Below, one piece after another: positions 25,571 through 33,528 of a DNA stretch of 38,554 nucleotides. Under the pieces are notes generated by a model, which worked only from the letters and a program-made list of their open reading frames with translations, was not told the DNA's origin and made no database searches. The translations under genes were made by a program, and so were the position numbers. This DNA is from a virus. The number at the start of each line of letters is the position of its first letter. The stretch's first letter is position 1. The stretch covers positions 1 through 38,554 of IMG/VR virus record IMGVR_UViG_3300033150_000513; one strand, written 5' to 3'.

Positions 25571-27048
25571 ACTCGCCGTCCCAATACGTTGCGCACGATC
25601 GTTGTGGCACCCGCCTCGCCGGTGTCAGGATCGTCCTCAAACGGCAACACGCCAACTGTCGCCGCATTCGTTACTGCCGTAACCATCGGCGGGATGTCGT
25701 CTTCAATCATCGGCGGGAAGCTCGCCTGGCACATACCAGCCTTCTCCTTGAAGCGTGTCCATAGCACGAATTGGCACACTCCCTCGTAGAGAGCCCGTAG
25801 TTGGGCCTGCCACATCCGAGCGTGCTTTATGACTGGCAGTTCCATGCTTTTCGCGGTTGCAAGCGTGCCCTGACTGATGTCCCCGGTCAGGTAGTTGTGG
25901 GGTAGGCCCGTGCCGGCGCCGATCATGAGCTCGATGCGTTTGCCCAAGTCGCTGGCGATCTGGATGCCACCGGTCGGTGTGTGTATCGGAGCATTCTCGA
26001 CATTCTGGCTTTCCATGAGGCTACTGCCCGCTACCGCTTTGGTCGCAAGCTGCCGATAGACCTTCGTGATAAATGCCCGCTCTCTCGCCATCTGGCTCTT
26101 GGTGCCCGGCTTGACCTTCCGCTTCCATGCGAACTGCAACAGGCTCCTCAAGAACTGCATGGCGTCCCTGAAGACCGTGTCATGCTTCTCCAGCCAAGCG
26201 ACAATGCGAGCGGTTGCAGGCCAACCCCGGTTCTCCAGCGGGTCGGAGCCGAAGGTCTGGTGATAGACCCAGACGCCCCGCTGAACTCGCTTGACTATGC
26301 CGTTCACGAACGCTTTCCTGTCGTGCGGGAATTGCCCATATCGCTGGGCGAGCGTTGTGCTTGCATACAGGACGGAGTTACCTTCGTTGCGGTTCACGCC
26401 GGGTGAATCGAGATTGAACTCAATCTTGTGATGTCGCTTCCAATATGCCAGCTCGGTCGCTGAGTCGTAGGGGTCGGTTACGATCGGGTCTCGGATGTCG
26501 AAGGTATCAAACAGGCGGATCGACACCACATCGGTTATCGGTTGCCTTATGGTCGGATCAGAGTTACCGAATAAGGCCACAAACAGCTCGCCATCGTATT
26601 GCAGCTTGTCGGACACCTGGTATTGCGCAACGGAACTGGTGAAGATTTTCTGGTTGATCTTGTCGTTCCAGAACTCCTCGAGGTATTCCTGTTGCTGGTC
26701 GACGGTGCTGTCGTTGCCCTGTGGTAGTTGCACGGTAGGGCACTTTATCCCGCCGTCTCCTAGAGCAAACTCTGTGGAGTGCCGTATCGGACTATATCCG
26801 AGCGACTTCGAGAAGTAGGCGGCTCGTGTCCGGGTTACAGCCTTCTCTCGTGTGTCCGTATCACTCGCAGAGAAGCCATGCTCGCCAACATTGCCACCGA
26901 TAATCCTGAAGCCTTGAGTGTTCATAGCTTCGGCGAGCTGTATCGCTGTGCTCTCAGCGAGCTGGTCGAGGTCGTCCTCTGCGGCCTTGTTGACCTCTTG
27001 GATGATGTCATCTACAATCTTGCTAACTCGCTTCTCACTAAGCCACAT
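25567..27048 (-). CDS. Portal protein
   Basis: A 493-residue protein between terminase and MuF genes. The start at 27048 is preferred because GGAG lies six bases before it. Segments such as YDGELFVALFGNSD, VVSIRLFDTFDIRDP and LPHNYLTGDISQGTLATAKSME (the last in shortened form LPHNYLTGDISQGTLA) fit phage portal proteins, which form the dodecameric ring for DNA entry and tail docking. A Gly/Thr-rich C-terminus completes it. Confidence 0.85.
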   Translation of the reverse strand: MWLSEKRVSKIVDDIIQEVNKAAEDDLDQLAESTAIQLAEAMNTQGFRIIGGNVGEHGFSASDTDTREKAVTRTRAAYFSKSLGYSPIRHSTEFALGDGGIKCPTVQLPQGNDSTVDQQQEYLEEFWNDKINQKIFTSSVAQYQVSDKLQYDGELFVALFGNSDPTIRQPITDVVSIRLFDTFDIRDPIVTDPYDSATELAYWKRHHKIEFNLDSPGVNRNEGNSVLYASTTLAQRYGQFPHDRKAFVNGIVKRVQRGVWVYHQTFGSDPLENRGWPATARIVAWLEKHDTVFRDAMQFLRSLLQFAWKRKVKPGTKSQMARERAFITKVYRQLATKAVAGSSLMESQNVENAPIHTPTGGIQIASDLGKRIELMIGAGTGLPHNYLTGDISQGTLATAKSMELPVIKHARMWQAQLRALYEGVCQFVLWTRFKEKAGMCQASFPPMIEDDIPPMVTAVTNAATVGVLPFEDDPDTGEAGATTIVRNVLGRRV

Positions 27049-28309
27049 AGTCCGCTCCAAACATTGCGTCAATCTCCGGGTCTGGCCCCATGACGGCTAG
27101 CTCTTCTGTCGGTTCCTCTAATAACTGGGCTTCGGCTTCTGCCTTCGCCATAGCAGTTACGAGGTATCGCAAGGCGTCCATAGCGTGGTCGTTGATTTTG
27201 AGGGGGCGCTCGTTCTTGCCGAACATATAGCGCTTAATCTCCCAGAGCGTCTTCTCGCATGACTCATCGATGCGTATCCTGTCGTGGTCGAGCCAGTTCT
27301 TTACGGTCATAATGCCCTTGTGCACGTTCTTGTCGGGCGACGATACAGCCGGCAAGCCATGCCGTATCAGTTCCTCTACGAGCTCCGGGGCCTCGCTATC
27401 CACCACCACGAGTGCTGGGGCGATGTCGGATTGTTCGCATATGGCCACGATGTCTGCTTGCGTGTATGAGTCGCCATAAACCTCGTCATAGACCGTCAGC
27501 ACTCGCCCGTCGTAGTCGCAGAACAAGACCGCCGCTGCGCTACTATAGGCGGGGTCAATCGCTATGAGGCAGTTATCGGGTTTGTAGTCAGAGACAACGT
27601 GCTTGACTGGGTCGAACTCGTGATAGATAAGCCCCGTCAGCACTCTGAGGTCTCCGCCAATGCGCCGTGCGAATACGTCTCTCGCCAGACTATTCTCGAG
27701 GGCTTTGATTTTGGGATCGTCTCTGCCCAGCGGATAGACCATGCTGTTAGCCCATGCAGGGAACACGGCCACCTCAGCTTCCGGGTCTTTGCTCCAGTCT
27801 CGATAGACCCGATAAATCCAGTCGTATCCGGGATGGCTTGGTTCAGGGACGTTGGTTCCGAGCTTCAGTGTGCCATTACGAACGTTGCAGGCGATCTGAC
27901 AGTTCACAAAGGCCGTCTCTGGGCAAAGCGATGCCTCGTCAAGGATAACGAGATCGCAGTCCCAACCTTTGATGCTTTCGGGTTTCTCACCTGTCTTGAA
28001 CTGGATCATGCCGTTGGAGGGCGTAATCCACACATGCTCCTGCGAGTTGTGATTGACCAACACGCCGATCTGGCTCATGTAGTTCGTGAGCTGCTCCATG
28101 ATCGGGCGCATCACGGGGAAGTTCGGCCCCACATAGTAGCATCTTGCACCGGGTAGGCGTAAGGCCACGTCTACGAGCTCTCGTGTGAACTCAAAGGTCT
28201 TACCACTTCGCTGGGCGCCGATGTAGAGCTGACGCTTGGCCATGCTGGTGAACATCCGCATCTGTATCCCGGTGAACTCAGGACTGTCAATCGCCATTCT
28301 TCTTGCCAT
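27038..28309 (-). CDS. terL: Terminase large subunit
   Basis: A 423-residue ATPase-nuclease. Walker A GAQRSGKT (31-38), Walker B LVILDE (120-125), and the nuclease acids Asp252 (AIDPAYS), Asp304 (VVDSEAPE) and Asp378 (NDHAMDAL) are all present. It packages DNA through the portal and cuts it. The start overlaps the small terminase gene. Another ATG at 28297 is possible. Confidence 0.95.
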   Translation of the reverse strand: MARRMAIDSPEFTGIQMRMFTSMAKRQLYIGAQRSGKTFEFTRELVDVALRLPGARCYYVGPNFPVMRPIMEQLTNYMSQIGVLVNHNSQEHVWITPSNGMIQFKTGEKPESIKGWDCDLVILDEASLCPETAFVNCQIACNVRNGTLKLGTNVPEPSHPGYDWIYRVYRDWSKDPEAEVAVFPAWANSMVYPLGRDDPKIKALENSLARDVFARRIGGDLRVLTGLIYHEFDPVKHVVSDYKPDNCLIAIDPAYSSAAAVLFCDYDGRVLTVYDEVYGDSYTQADIVAICEQSDIAPALVVVDSEAPELVEELIRHGLPAVSSPDKNVHKGIMTVKNWLDHDRIRIDESCEKTLWEIKRYMFGKNERPLKINDHAMDALRYLVTAMAKAEAEAQLLEEPTEELAVMGPDPEIDAMFGADYVA

Positions 28310-28694
28310 CCTCTACTTCCCCTCGCAGCTCCGCCTTAAGCCGGGTCATCTCTACTGCTGTTAGCCGGGGGACGATAGCTCCACCGGTCAGGTCGAGCTC
28401 CTGAACTACCCGGTCAACCGCCTTACCTTCTGTCCTGTCGAGAAATATCTTGATCGCCTCAAAGTGATACTTGTCGTTCGGATTCAGCGCAGCCCGGATG
28501 ATGCCCAACGCTATCGCGTGGCTATATGTGATGTCTTTACCGCCGGGGCCTTTCATCTTCTTCTTGCCCAGCCGATAGAGCCAGTCCGATACCGTCCGTC
28601 CGGGCTTCCGCCCTCGGGGGCCTCTCACCTCGCCGGGCTTGATGGGCGGCATTAGATTCTTCAGACTGTTAGGATGCATGCGACGTTTAGCCAT
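28287..28694 (-). CDS. Terminase small subunit, DUF5681-like
   Basis: A 135-residue protein. KPGEVRGPRGRKPGRTVSDW (about 19-38) and YHFEAIKIFLDRTEGKA (about 76-92) are the usual pattern of the DUF5681 phage family, thought to be the small terminase. It would recognise the packaging site. It overlaps the large subunit and is the first gene after the late promoter at 28747..28776. Confidence 0.75.
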   Translation of the reverse strand: MAKRRMHPNSLKNLMPPIKPGEVRGPRGRKPGRTVSDWLYRLGKKKMKGPGGKDITYSHAIALGIIRAALNPNDKYHFEAIKIFLDRTEGKAVDRVVQELDLTGGAIVPRLTAVEMTRLKAELRGEVEDGKKNGD

Positions 28695-28746
28695 CGGCCC
28701 TCTTATCGAGATTACATACGATCATTTCCCACTACACTCCACTTTG

Positions 28747-28776
28747 ACCATAGAGGCCGCGTAGAGGGTATGTCAA
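28747..28776 (-). promoter_or_regulatory. Promoter of the packaging and structural operon
   Basis: TTGACA (28776..28771), an 18-base spacer and TATGGT (28752..28747), about 50 bases before the small terminase. The same boxes and spacing occur at 32333..32362. With 5-bp tract A just upstream, it leads the whole late operon. Confidence 0.65.
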
Positions 28777-28845
28777 GCCGGTGGGATGGTTTTTCTTGAC
28801 TTTTACGGATTCGCGGGATTCACAATGGTGCGGGTGGGTTGGAAA

Positions 28846-28935
28846 AATCCTTGACTTGTCATGTCGCGCCTGGCCGCACCTGGCCACGCCCGGCCACGCC
28901 AAGCCCAGCCTAGTCCGGCCCAGCCTCGTCTTGCC
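28846..28935 (-). repeat. 5-bp periodic tract A (18 units)
   Basis: Eighteen five-base units in exact phase. In transcript sense the unit is GGCNN with GAC/GTC variants; the first units are GGCAA GACGA GGCTG. It ends in CAAGGATT. It lies between the zinc-finger gene and the late promoter. No coding frame is likely, since a 5-base period does not fit codons. Confidence 0.85.
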
Positions 28936-28952
28936 GCGATGTCGTTACAGTA

Positions 28953-29228
28953 TCACAGAAAGATTGTCAAAGTCAACACTGACCGTTTGCCCTCGATAAG
29001 GCTTTCGGGTCTGAAGACCGACTCGTCCTCAACACCCTTTTTCCTCATGATCTTCTCTCTGCACTCGGTCGAGCAACATCGTATCTGATGCCGTTCGTCA
29101 AACCACGCAGTTTGGGCATGGCATCCCTCGCAGTAGTAAGGGATTGGACTACGGAACATGCGAGGCTCGACGCCTTCCGGCGTGCTCTCGCCGATCCGAG
29201 TGTTAGGGTATAGGTCGTCGAACTTCAT
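28953..29228 (-). CDS. Small zinc-finger-like protein (91 aa)
   Basis: A 91-residue protein starting at 29228 in an ATGA overlap with the RuvC-like gene. YYCEGC (Cys33, Cys36) and CCSTEC (Cys51, Cys52, Cys56) form a probable zinc site, similar to HNH- or treble-clef-type knuckles, but no HNH catalytic residues follow. It may bind nucleic acid or assist the nuclease it is coupled to. Family unknown. Confidence 0.65.
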   Translation of the reverse strand: MKFDDLYPNTRIGESTPEGVEPRMFRSPIPYYCEGCHAQTAWFDERHQIRCCSTECREKIMRKKGVEDESVFRPESLIEGKRSVLTLTIFL

Positions 29229-29749
29229 TGAGCGACTTGCCTGCCTTGCGCTTTTCGTCTGCCCCACTCTGCTATCAGAATGGCGTCAAACTCGCCGTCC
29301 TTCGTCTTTCTGAACGAGTGGTAGGGGAATAATCGCCTCGCCGCCTCAAAGGCTTGGAGCTTGCTCTTGCCCTTCTGTGGCGTAAAGAACTCAGCCTGCC
29401 ACTTTCGGGCGGTTACGATCTGGTGTGGGATTTCGAGAGCCTGGAGCAGCATGAGCCATAGACCATACCCGAAGCCGGTTGTGAAGATGGTGTTGCCACC
29501 TTGTAGGACGCCAAGTATCTTCTTGGTTTTCGGGTCTCGCCTTACTGCGGGCATAGGCTGTTGCCGTTCGATGGCTACCAGGTCCATCTTTTTGAGTTCG
29601 TGGCCTATGTCTGCCATAGCCGCGAGGTCGTAAGCCTGGTGCCCCTTTTCGCCTGCGATCAGCGGGGTTGGCATGACCTTGAGTATCGCTCCTGTGTCCC
29701 TGAGGATTGCGATCGCTCCGTGTTTTCCTGGATCAATCCCTCCGTACAT
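29225..29749 (-). CDS. RuvC-like Holliday junction nuclease
   Basis: A 174-residue protein. GGIDPGKHGAIAIL (Asp6), LVAIERQQ (Glu61) and KDGEFDAILIAEW (Asp151/Asp155) are the acidic motifs of the RuvC/RNase H-like resolvase fold. The start at 29749 has AGAGGAGG seven bases before it. It would resolve branched DNA before packaging. It follows the helicase gene and is coupled to a small membrane protein gene by TAATG. Confidence 0.8.
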   Translation of the reverse strand: MYGGIDPGKHGAIAILRDTGAILKVMPTPLIAGEKGHQAYDLAAMADIGHELKKMDLVAIERQQPMPAVRRDPKTKKILGVLQGGNTIFTTGFGYGLWLMLLQALEIPHQIVTARKWQAEFFTPQKGKSKLQAFEAARRLFPYHSFRKTKDGEFDAILIAEWGRRKAQGRQVAQ

Positions 29750-29871
29750 TATCGTGCCTCCTCTATAATTGCGCAAATCACTGCGCATCCAATGAAACTA
29801 AATGCCGCTATAAATACAAGACCTAGTATCACCCCAATGACCCATTTGAAGCCTTTTTCAACAGTTTTCAT
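29749..29871 (-). CDS. Very small membrane protein (40 aa)
   Basis: A 40-residue frame: a short basic start (MKTVEKGFKW) and a membrane helix (VIGVILGLVFIAAFSFIG). GGAGG lies seven bases before the ATG; the stop overlaps the next start (TAATG). The hydrophobic helix and coupling on both sides make it credible. Function unknown. Confidence 0.6.
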   Translation of the reverse strand: MKTVEKGFKWVIGVILGLVFIAAFSFIGCAVICAIIEEAR

Positions 29872-29873
29872 GG

Positions 29874-31241
29874 TCAGTCCTCCGTCTCGTTAGTTACCCA
29901 ATCTGGTAAACGTTCTTGCTCTCCTTCGGCTGCATTTTTGAATGATGTGAATGCTCGTTGGAACATCAGCATAAAGGTCCCGGTTGGTCCGTTACGTTGT
30001 TTGGCCAGAATACATTGTATCGGAATGTTTGGTTTCTCACTTTTGCTTTTGCTATGCATTTCTGGGTTGTGAAGAAATAGCACTAGGTCTGCATCCTGCT
30101 CTAGGGACCCAGTTTCCCGTAAGTCTGATAGTCGCGGTCGGCGATTCTGTTGCTCACTAGCCCTCGTTAGCTGGGAAAACGCCACCAGTGTCACATTCAG
30201 TTCGCGTGCGATAGCTTTCAACGATCGGGAGATAGCTGTCATCTCTTGCTGTCTGTTTTCACTTTTTTTGGGATATTCCATCAGTTGGATGTAGTCAACC
30301 ATAATCAACTGAATCTTGAATTGCGCACAGGCGAGTCGAGCCTTAGCCAGCAGTTCGATAGGCCGGAGTCTTGGCGACTCGTCAATGTAGATCGGCATTT
30401 GAGCGAGCTGTTCCTGCGCTTCATGGATAGCGTATCGAGTTTGTGGACTGATCTGGCCAGCTCGCAAGCTCTTCAATGAGATGGGGGTCTGAGCTGCGAC
30501 TAACCTGTTGCCGAGTTCTGTCTTAGACATTTCGATTGAGAATATCAAGACGCCAGTATTTTGTTGCGCAACATTTCGCGCAATGTCAAGCATTAGTGAA
30601 GTCTTACCGACGCTAGGTCTGGCACCCACGATTATTAGTTCGCCTGGATGCAAACCTTGTGTGCGCTTGTCGAGCTCGATAAATCCCGTAGGAATACCAG
30701 GCGTCTTCTTTATCCCAGCAGCGATGGCTTCTGCTGACTCGACCGCTTCTAATGTAACGTCAGAGATGGGGCTTAGTTTGCGTTGCACACGTTCAATTGC
30801 TACATCAGCCGCTGCACGCTGCAAAATCTCCGATGCTTTTTCGCCAGAAATAGGATCGCCGGAGACTTTGTCGTAAACCATTCCCGAGGCGTCCATCACT
30901 TGTCGAACACGGTATCTGTCCTCAACTAGCTGAGCATAGTACCGAATGTTGGTAACAGCGGACACATCCATGGCCAGCTCGGATAGATAGACTTTGCCGT
31001 CCGTCCCACCTAGCCAGCCACGCTTCTCCAGCTCCGCTCGCACCAGAATGTAGTCAATTGGAATGCCTTGCTTGAACAGCGACAGCATCACGGTGTAAAT
31101 ACGCTCATGTTTTGGTAGATAGAAAAATCTGGGCTCAAGCGTCTCGACTACCTCAGAAATCCGATCCCCATAGAGTAGAATGCCGCCTAATACGGCACGC
31201 TCTGCCTCAAGATCGTGAGGAGCTATCTTGGCTTCTGGCAT
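29874..31241 (-). CDS. dnaB: Replicative DNA helicase, DnaB type
   Basis: A 455-residue protein. The start at 31241 follows GGAGAA by seven bases. PHDLEAERAVLGG (about 8-20) begins the N-terminal DnaB domain; Walker A is GARPSVGKTS (about 206-215); the Walker B region is IMVDYIQLM (about 297); LSDLRETGSLEQDADLVLFL (about 365-385) holds the arginine-finger region of the RecA fold. It unwinds DNA at the fork. It follows the initiator gene with only one base between. Confidence 0.93.
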   Translation of the reverse strand: MPEAKIAPHDLEAERAVLGGILLYGDRISEVVETLEPRFFYLPKHERIYTVMLSLFKQGIPIDYILVRAELEKRGWLGGTDGKVYLSELAMDVSAVTNIRYYAQLVEDRYRVRQVMDASGMVYDKVSGDPISGEKASEILQRAAADVAIERVQRKLSPISDVTLEAVESAEAIAAGIKKTPGIPTGFIELDKRTQGLHPGELIIVGARPSVGKTSLMLDIARNVAQQNTGVLIFSIEMSKTELGNRLVAAQTPISLKSLRAGQISPQTRYAIHEAQEQLAQMPIYIDESPRLRPIELLAKARLACAQFKIQLIMVDYIQLMEYPKKSENRQQEMTAISRSLKAIARELNVTLVAFSQLTRASEQQNRRPRLSDLRETGSLEQDADLVLFLHNPEMHSKSKSEKPNIPIQCILAKQRNGPTGTFMLMFQRAFTSFKNAAEGEQERLPDWVTNETED

Positions 31242-31242
31242 G

Positions 31243-32211
31243 TCATTCTTCTCCATATATGTCATGCAGCTTATCACGAGAGTTGTTCTGTAAACAGCTC
31301 TTAAGGAAGTTGTTGGTTTCAAATCGAGTATTGGAAACCCTCGTGGCTCGTGCCATCGTTTCAATGAGTGTCTGGTGATCGACTACCGGTACCTCCTGCC
31401 ACTTATATTTGCCGATCGACTTCCCGTCAGCCAATAGTAGCAGCTCATTGAGTATCGACAGTAGATACGTAGTATCCCTGAGAGTGCCATGCTCAAGGAA
31501 TGGGCCTCGGTTATGTGGCGTGAGGCAGTGGGCAATATACTCGATGACTACCCGACGTTCTTTTCTCTTGAACTTCTTAATCAGGTTCATTGCCAAGCAC
31601 TTTGCCTCCGAACCATCGTGTGTACGTACGCCTGGACTAGGTTCTTGAGTAAGAGGAAGTATATCAGGTCCGGATGGTTCCGACAATCTGCGTTTAGCAG
31701 ATTCGGTCGGGACAATAGATACAGATACATCCGAAGGTACAGCTACATCTACATATACATATACAGGGGGGAGCACGCTCCCCTTTTTGGGGAGCACGCT
31801 CCACAATTTGGGGAGAGCATTCTCTAATTCGGGGAATGCCTTCTGCGTCTCTGCTGGCAGCTCATCCCATTTGGGGAGCGGGCACTGTAAATCCCACTTT
31901 CGTTTCTTTGGGGTGATCTGATACTTAAGATGCTTAGGGAGCAGCAATATCTCCCCATCCTTGGAGGGATAGCGGTAGGCAAGTCTGAGCTTCGTCGTAA
32001 TCATGTCGAGCGCCTTATTGACTTTCGCCTCGGTCGATCCGATGTGATGTGCGAGCTCAAATGCATCAATCTTCATGAGTCCCAAGTCATCACTCTTCAA
32101 GATACACTCCAGAAAGATGATGCGCTGCTCAAAGCTAAGACGTAACACCCGTCCGTCTTCATTGAAGTTGTTCGGGATGATCGTGAACGAACGCTTGATG
32201 TATTTAGACAT
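31243..32211 (-). CDS. Replication initiator with N-terminal winged helix
   Basis: A 322-residue protein. The N-terminus (about 1-110) is a winged-helix-like domain: IDAFELAHHIGSTEAKVNKA, then YPSKDGEILLLPKHLKYQ. A low-complexity linker follows (about 120-165), ENALPKLWSVLPKKGSVLPP and VYVYVDVAV, encoded by tandem DNA repeats. The C-terminal third is helical and basic. The order initiator then DnaB resembles lambda O/P and DnaD-type systems, where the first protein binds the origin and loads the helicase. The origin itself may lie in the linker DNA. AGAGG precedes the ATG. The family is uncertain. Confidence 0.7.
   Translation of the reverse strand: MSKYIKRSFTIIPNNFNEDGRVLRLSFEQRIIFLECILKSDDLGLMKIDAFELAHHIGSTEAKVNKALDMITTKLRLAYRYPSKDGEILLLPKHLKYQITPKKRKWDLQCPLPKWDELPAETQKAFPELENALPKLWSVLPKKGSVLPPVYVYVDVAVPSDVSVSIVPTESAKRRLSEPSGPDILPLTQEPSPGVRTHDGSEAKCLAMNLIKKFKRKERRVVIEYIAHCLTPHNRGPFLEHGTLRDTTYLLSILNELLLLADGKSIGKYKWQEVPVVDHQTLIETMARATRVSNTRFETNNFLKSCLQNNSRDKLHDIYGEE
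31718..31842. repeat. Iterons and hexamer run inside the initiator gene (candidate origin)
   Basis: GGGGA recurs at exactly 21-base intervals at 31768, 31789, 31810 and 31831. The first three units each hold an inner inverted repeat; the first is GGGGAGC-AC-GCTCCCC. Directly beside them (31718..31765) are eight hexamers of form NNTACA, one degenerate, giving an A+T-richer flank. Iterons next to a melting region inside the initiator gene are what lambdoid origins look like. Confidence 0.6.
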
Positions 32212-32323
32212 CGGTTTCCTCTGGAGATAAACCAGGGCCTCGGGTCGCTATGAGCCAGTCCACCTGAACGGAAGGATACCCTCGGCCCTGATAATACCAG
32301 TATAAACCTGTGAACTTACTCAT
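32204..32323 (-). CDS. Possible leader peptide (39 aa)
   Basis: A frame of 39 codons starting MSKFTGLYWYYQ and ending in a stop that overlaps the initiator's start. It lies directly after the promoter, so its mRNA leader would be almost nothing, and the only ribosome site is a weak GGTGG. It could be a leader peptide or chance. Confidence 0.35.
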   Translation of the reverse strand: MSKFTGLYWYYQGRGYPSVQVDWLIATRGPGLSPEETDV

Positions 32324-32328
32324 AGCGA
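32245..32328. promoter_or_regulatory. 10-bp inverted repeat beside the replication promoter
   Basis: TCGCTATGAG (32245..32254) and CTCATAGCGA (32319..32328) are exact inverted copies 64 bases apart. The right arm starts five bases past the -10 box. A second pair, AGGGCC (32234..32239) and GGCCCT (32284..32289), lies within the same leader. This may be an operator pair for a looping repressor or an RNA structure. Confidence 0.5.
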
Positions 32329-32332
32329 GTCC

Positions 32333-32362
32333 ACCATATCACACGTCTTTTGCCGTTGTCAA
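32333..32362 (-). promoter_or_regulatory. Promoter of the replication operon
   Basis: TTGACA (32362..32357), an 18-base spacer and TATGGT (32338..32333). It has the same boxes and spacer length as the late promoter. It reads into the initiator, helicase and nuclease genes. 5-bp tract B ends 18 bases upstream. Confidence 0.65.
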
Positions 32363-32379
32363 GTCCTTTTGACGAATAG

Positions 32380-32454
32380 TTTCCTTGCCTTGACTTGCCA
32401 GGCCCCGCCCTGCCCCGCCCTGTCCTGCCGAGCCGGGTCCAGCCCCGCCCCACC
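32380..32454 (-). repeat. 5-bp periodic tract B (15 units)
   Basis: Fifteen units in exact phase, transcript sense GGTGG GGCGG GGCTG and so on, ending GGCAAGGAAA. It faces the inverted tract B' across a 31-base gap. Confidence 0.85.
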
Positions 32455-32485
32455 TCGGTGCAATAATCCGTCCTCTATTCGATTG

Positions 32486-32630
32486 GGCAAGGTCTGGGGA
32501 GGTCTGGCTTGTCGCAACGGCATGGTTAGGTTTGCCTCGGCTTGCGCTGTCGCTTCGGCTAGGTCTGCTCTGGGTTGTAATGTCATTTGGCCTGGCTTGG
32601 GTCGGAATTGACAGGACTGGAATGTCGCTC
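32486..32630 (+). repeat. 5-bp periodic tract B', opposite orientation
   Basis: A more degenerate tract whose GG lies on the plus strand: GGCAA GGTCT GGGGA GGTCT GGCTT, with three-base and two-base phase breaks later. It touches the end of the gene at 32629. In the minus transcript it reads as C-rich units that can pair with the G-rich tract B, giving a long imperfect hairpin. Confidence 0.65.
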
Positions 32631-33291
32631 AGTCTAGCTTCGTCAACTCAACCACCTTGAACCGTCCATAACCCTGACTGCGTGAAGCGCCTAGACCACC
32701 ATCTTGCGCCAACGATAATGTTCTTGCAAGCGCTTTTTTCGTGAACTTCGTCTGTCCCTTCAGTATGCAGACCCTGAACTTCAATAACGGTCGCTCGACA
32801 TAGTCGTTGCGCTTCAGGATGTTGCGAGGCCCTTGGGGACCGGTGATGTGTCCGCACGTGTCGATGCTGCTCAATGGGGTATTCGGGTCGGTGCCCAAGT
32901 AGATGCGGTCTTGATCCCATGGTCGTTCAGGGTTCTCATCTTCATCTGGGAACACAAATAGGGCGTGCTGGAGTATCTGTTTACTGCCACGCTCCGTCCG
33001 GGTGATGCCAAGCACTTTTGCATTCTCCTTGATCATGGCCTTGATCTGCCTGGTCTCGATGTAGTGCCCACGCTGCTCGTCAACCTTGAAGCCTGACCAT
33101 GCCCAGTCCTCTGCTTCTGTTAGGTCCACCTCGCTGACCGTCTCGTCTGTCCTGTCGGTTATGCCTCTGGCCTCCAGCCAGTTCTTGATCAGCTTCTCAT
33201 TGCGGGGGACGCCGCCAAGCAGCTTGTCCTCAAACTTGATCGCCACTCGATAGATGTCATACAGCTCCTTCCGATCTGCTAACTCTCTCAT
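32629..33291 (-). CDS. RAMP-like protein with C-terminal glycine loop (220 aa)
   Basis: A 220-residue protein with an AGGAGG site. The C-terminus LSLAQDGGLGASRSQGYGRF (192-211) is a glycine-rich loop followed by a final strand KVVELTKL. This matches the GxGxxRxxGxG(R/K)F loop of RAMP proteins (Cas5, Cas6, Cas7, Csm3/4 and similar), which bind RNA. The N-terminal segment LYDIYRVAIKFEDKLLGG begins with a strand as RAMP folds do. No Cas gene or CRISPR array is in the genome. The preceding gene ends in a similar loop. RAMP membership is inferred by eye from this loop. Confidence 0.55.
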   Translation of the reverse strand: MRELADRKELYDIYRVAIKFEDKLLGGVPRNEKLIKNWLEARGITDRTDETVSEVDLTEAEDWAWSGFKVDEQRGHYIETRQIKAMIKENAKVLGITRTERGSKQILQHALFVFPDEDENPERPWDQDRIYLGTDPNTPLSSIDTCGHITGPQGPRNILKRNDYVERPLLKFRVCILKGQTKFTKKALARTLSLAQDGGLGASRSQGYGRFKVVELTKLD

Positions 33292-33323
33292 ACTACCTCC
33301 TACTTCTGTGTTGGTGAATTATG

Positions 33324-33418
33324 AATCCTTGCCTTGCCTTGCCCAGCCAGGTCAAGCCTTGCCCGGCCTTGCCACGCTGAGCCGCATCCCGCCCTGCCAC
33401 GCCTCGCCCGGCCTTGCC
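33324..33418 (-). repeat. 5-bp periodic tract C (19 units)
   Basis: Nineteen units without phase breaks, transcript sense GGCAA GGCCG GGCGA GGCGT, ending GGCAAGGATT. It lies 33 bases before the start of the RAMP-like gene at 33291, so it is in that gene's 5' leader. Confidence 0.9.
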
Positions 33419-33435
33419 ACATGTGAGTAGTAGTG

Positions 33436-33510
33436 CGTCCTTACCTTGTCTTGCCAGGCCCCGCCCGGCCTCGCCAAGCCTCGCCCTGCGCGGCCTTGCC
33501 CGGCCAGGCC
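33436..33510 (-). repeat. 5-bp periodic tract D (15 units)
   Basis: Fifteen units, transcript sense beginning GGCCT GGCCG GGCAA and ending GGTAAGGACG. A 17-base non-periodic spacer separates it from tract C in the same orientation. It follows the stop of the gene at 33529. Confidence 0.88.
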
Positions 33511-33528
33511 ACGTTGGATTGAACTAAA

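Noticed and set aside
28940-28980. TTGACT/TTGACA upstream of tract A as a promoter
   Set aside because: The spacing fits only a weak TACTGT box, and the region overlaps the end of the zinc-finger gene; too weak to list.
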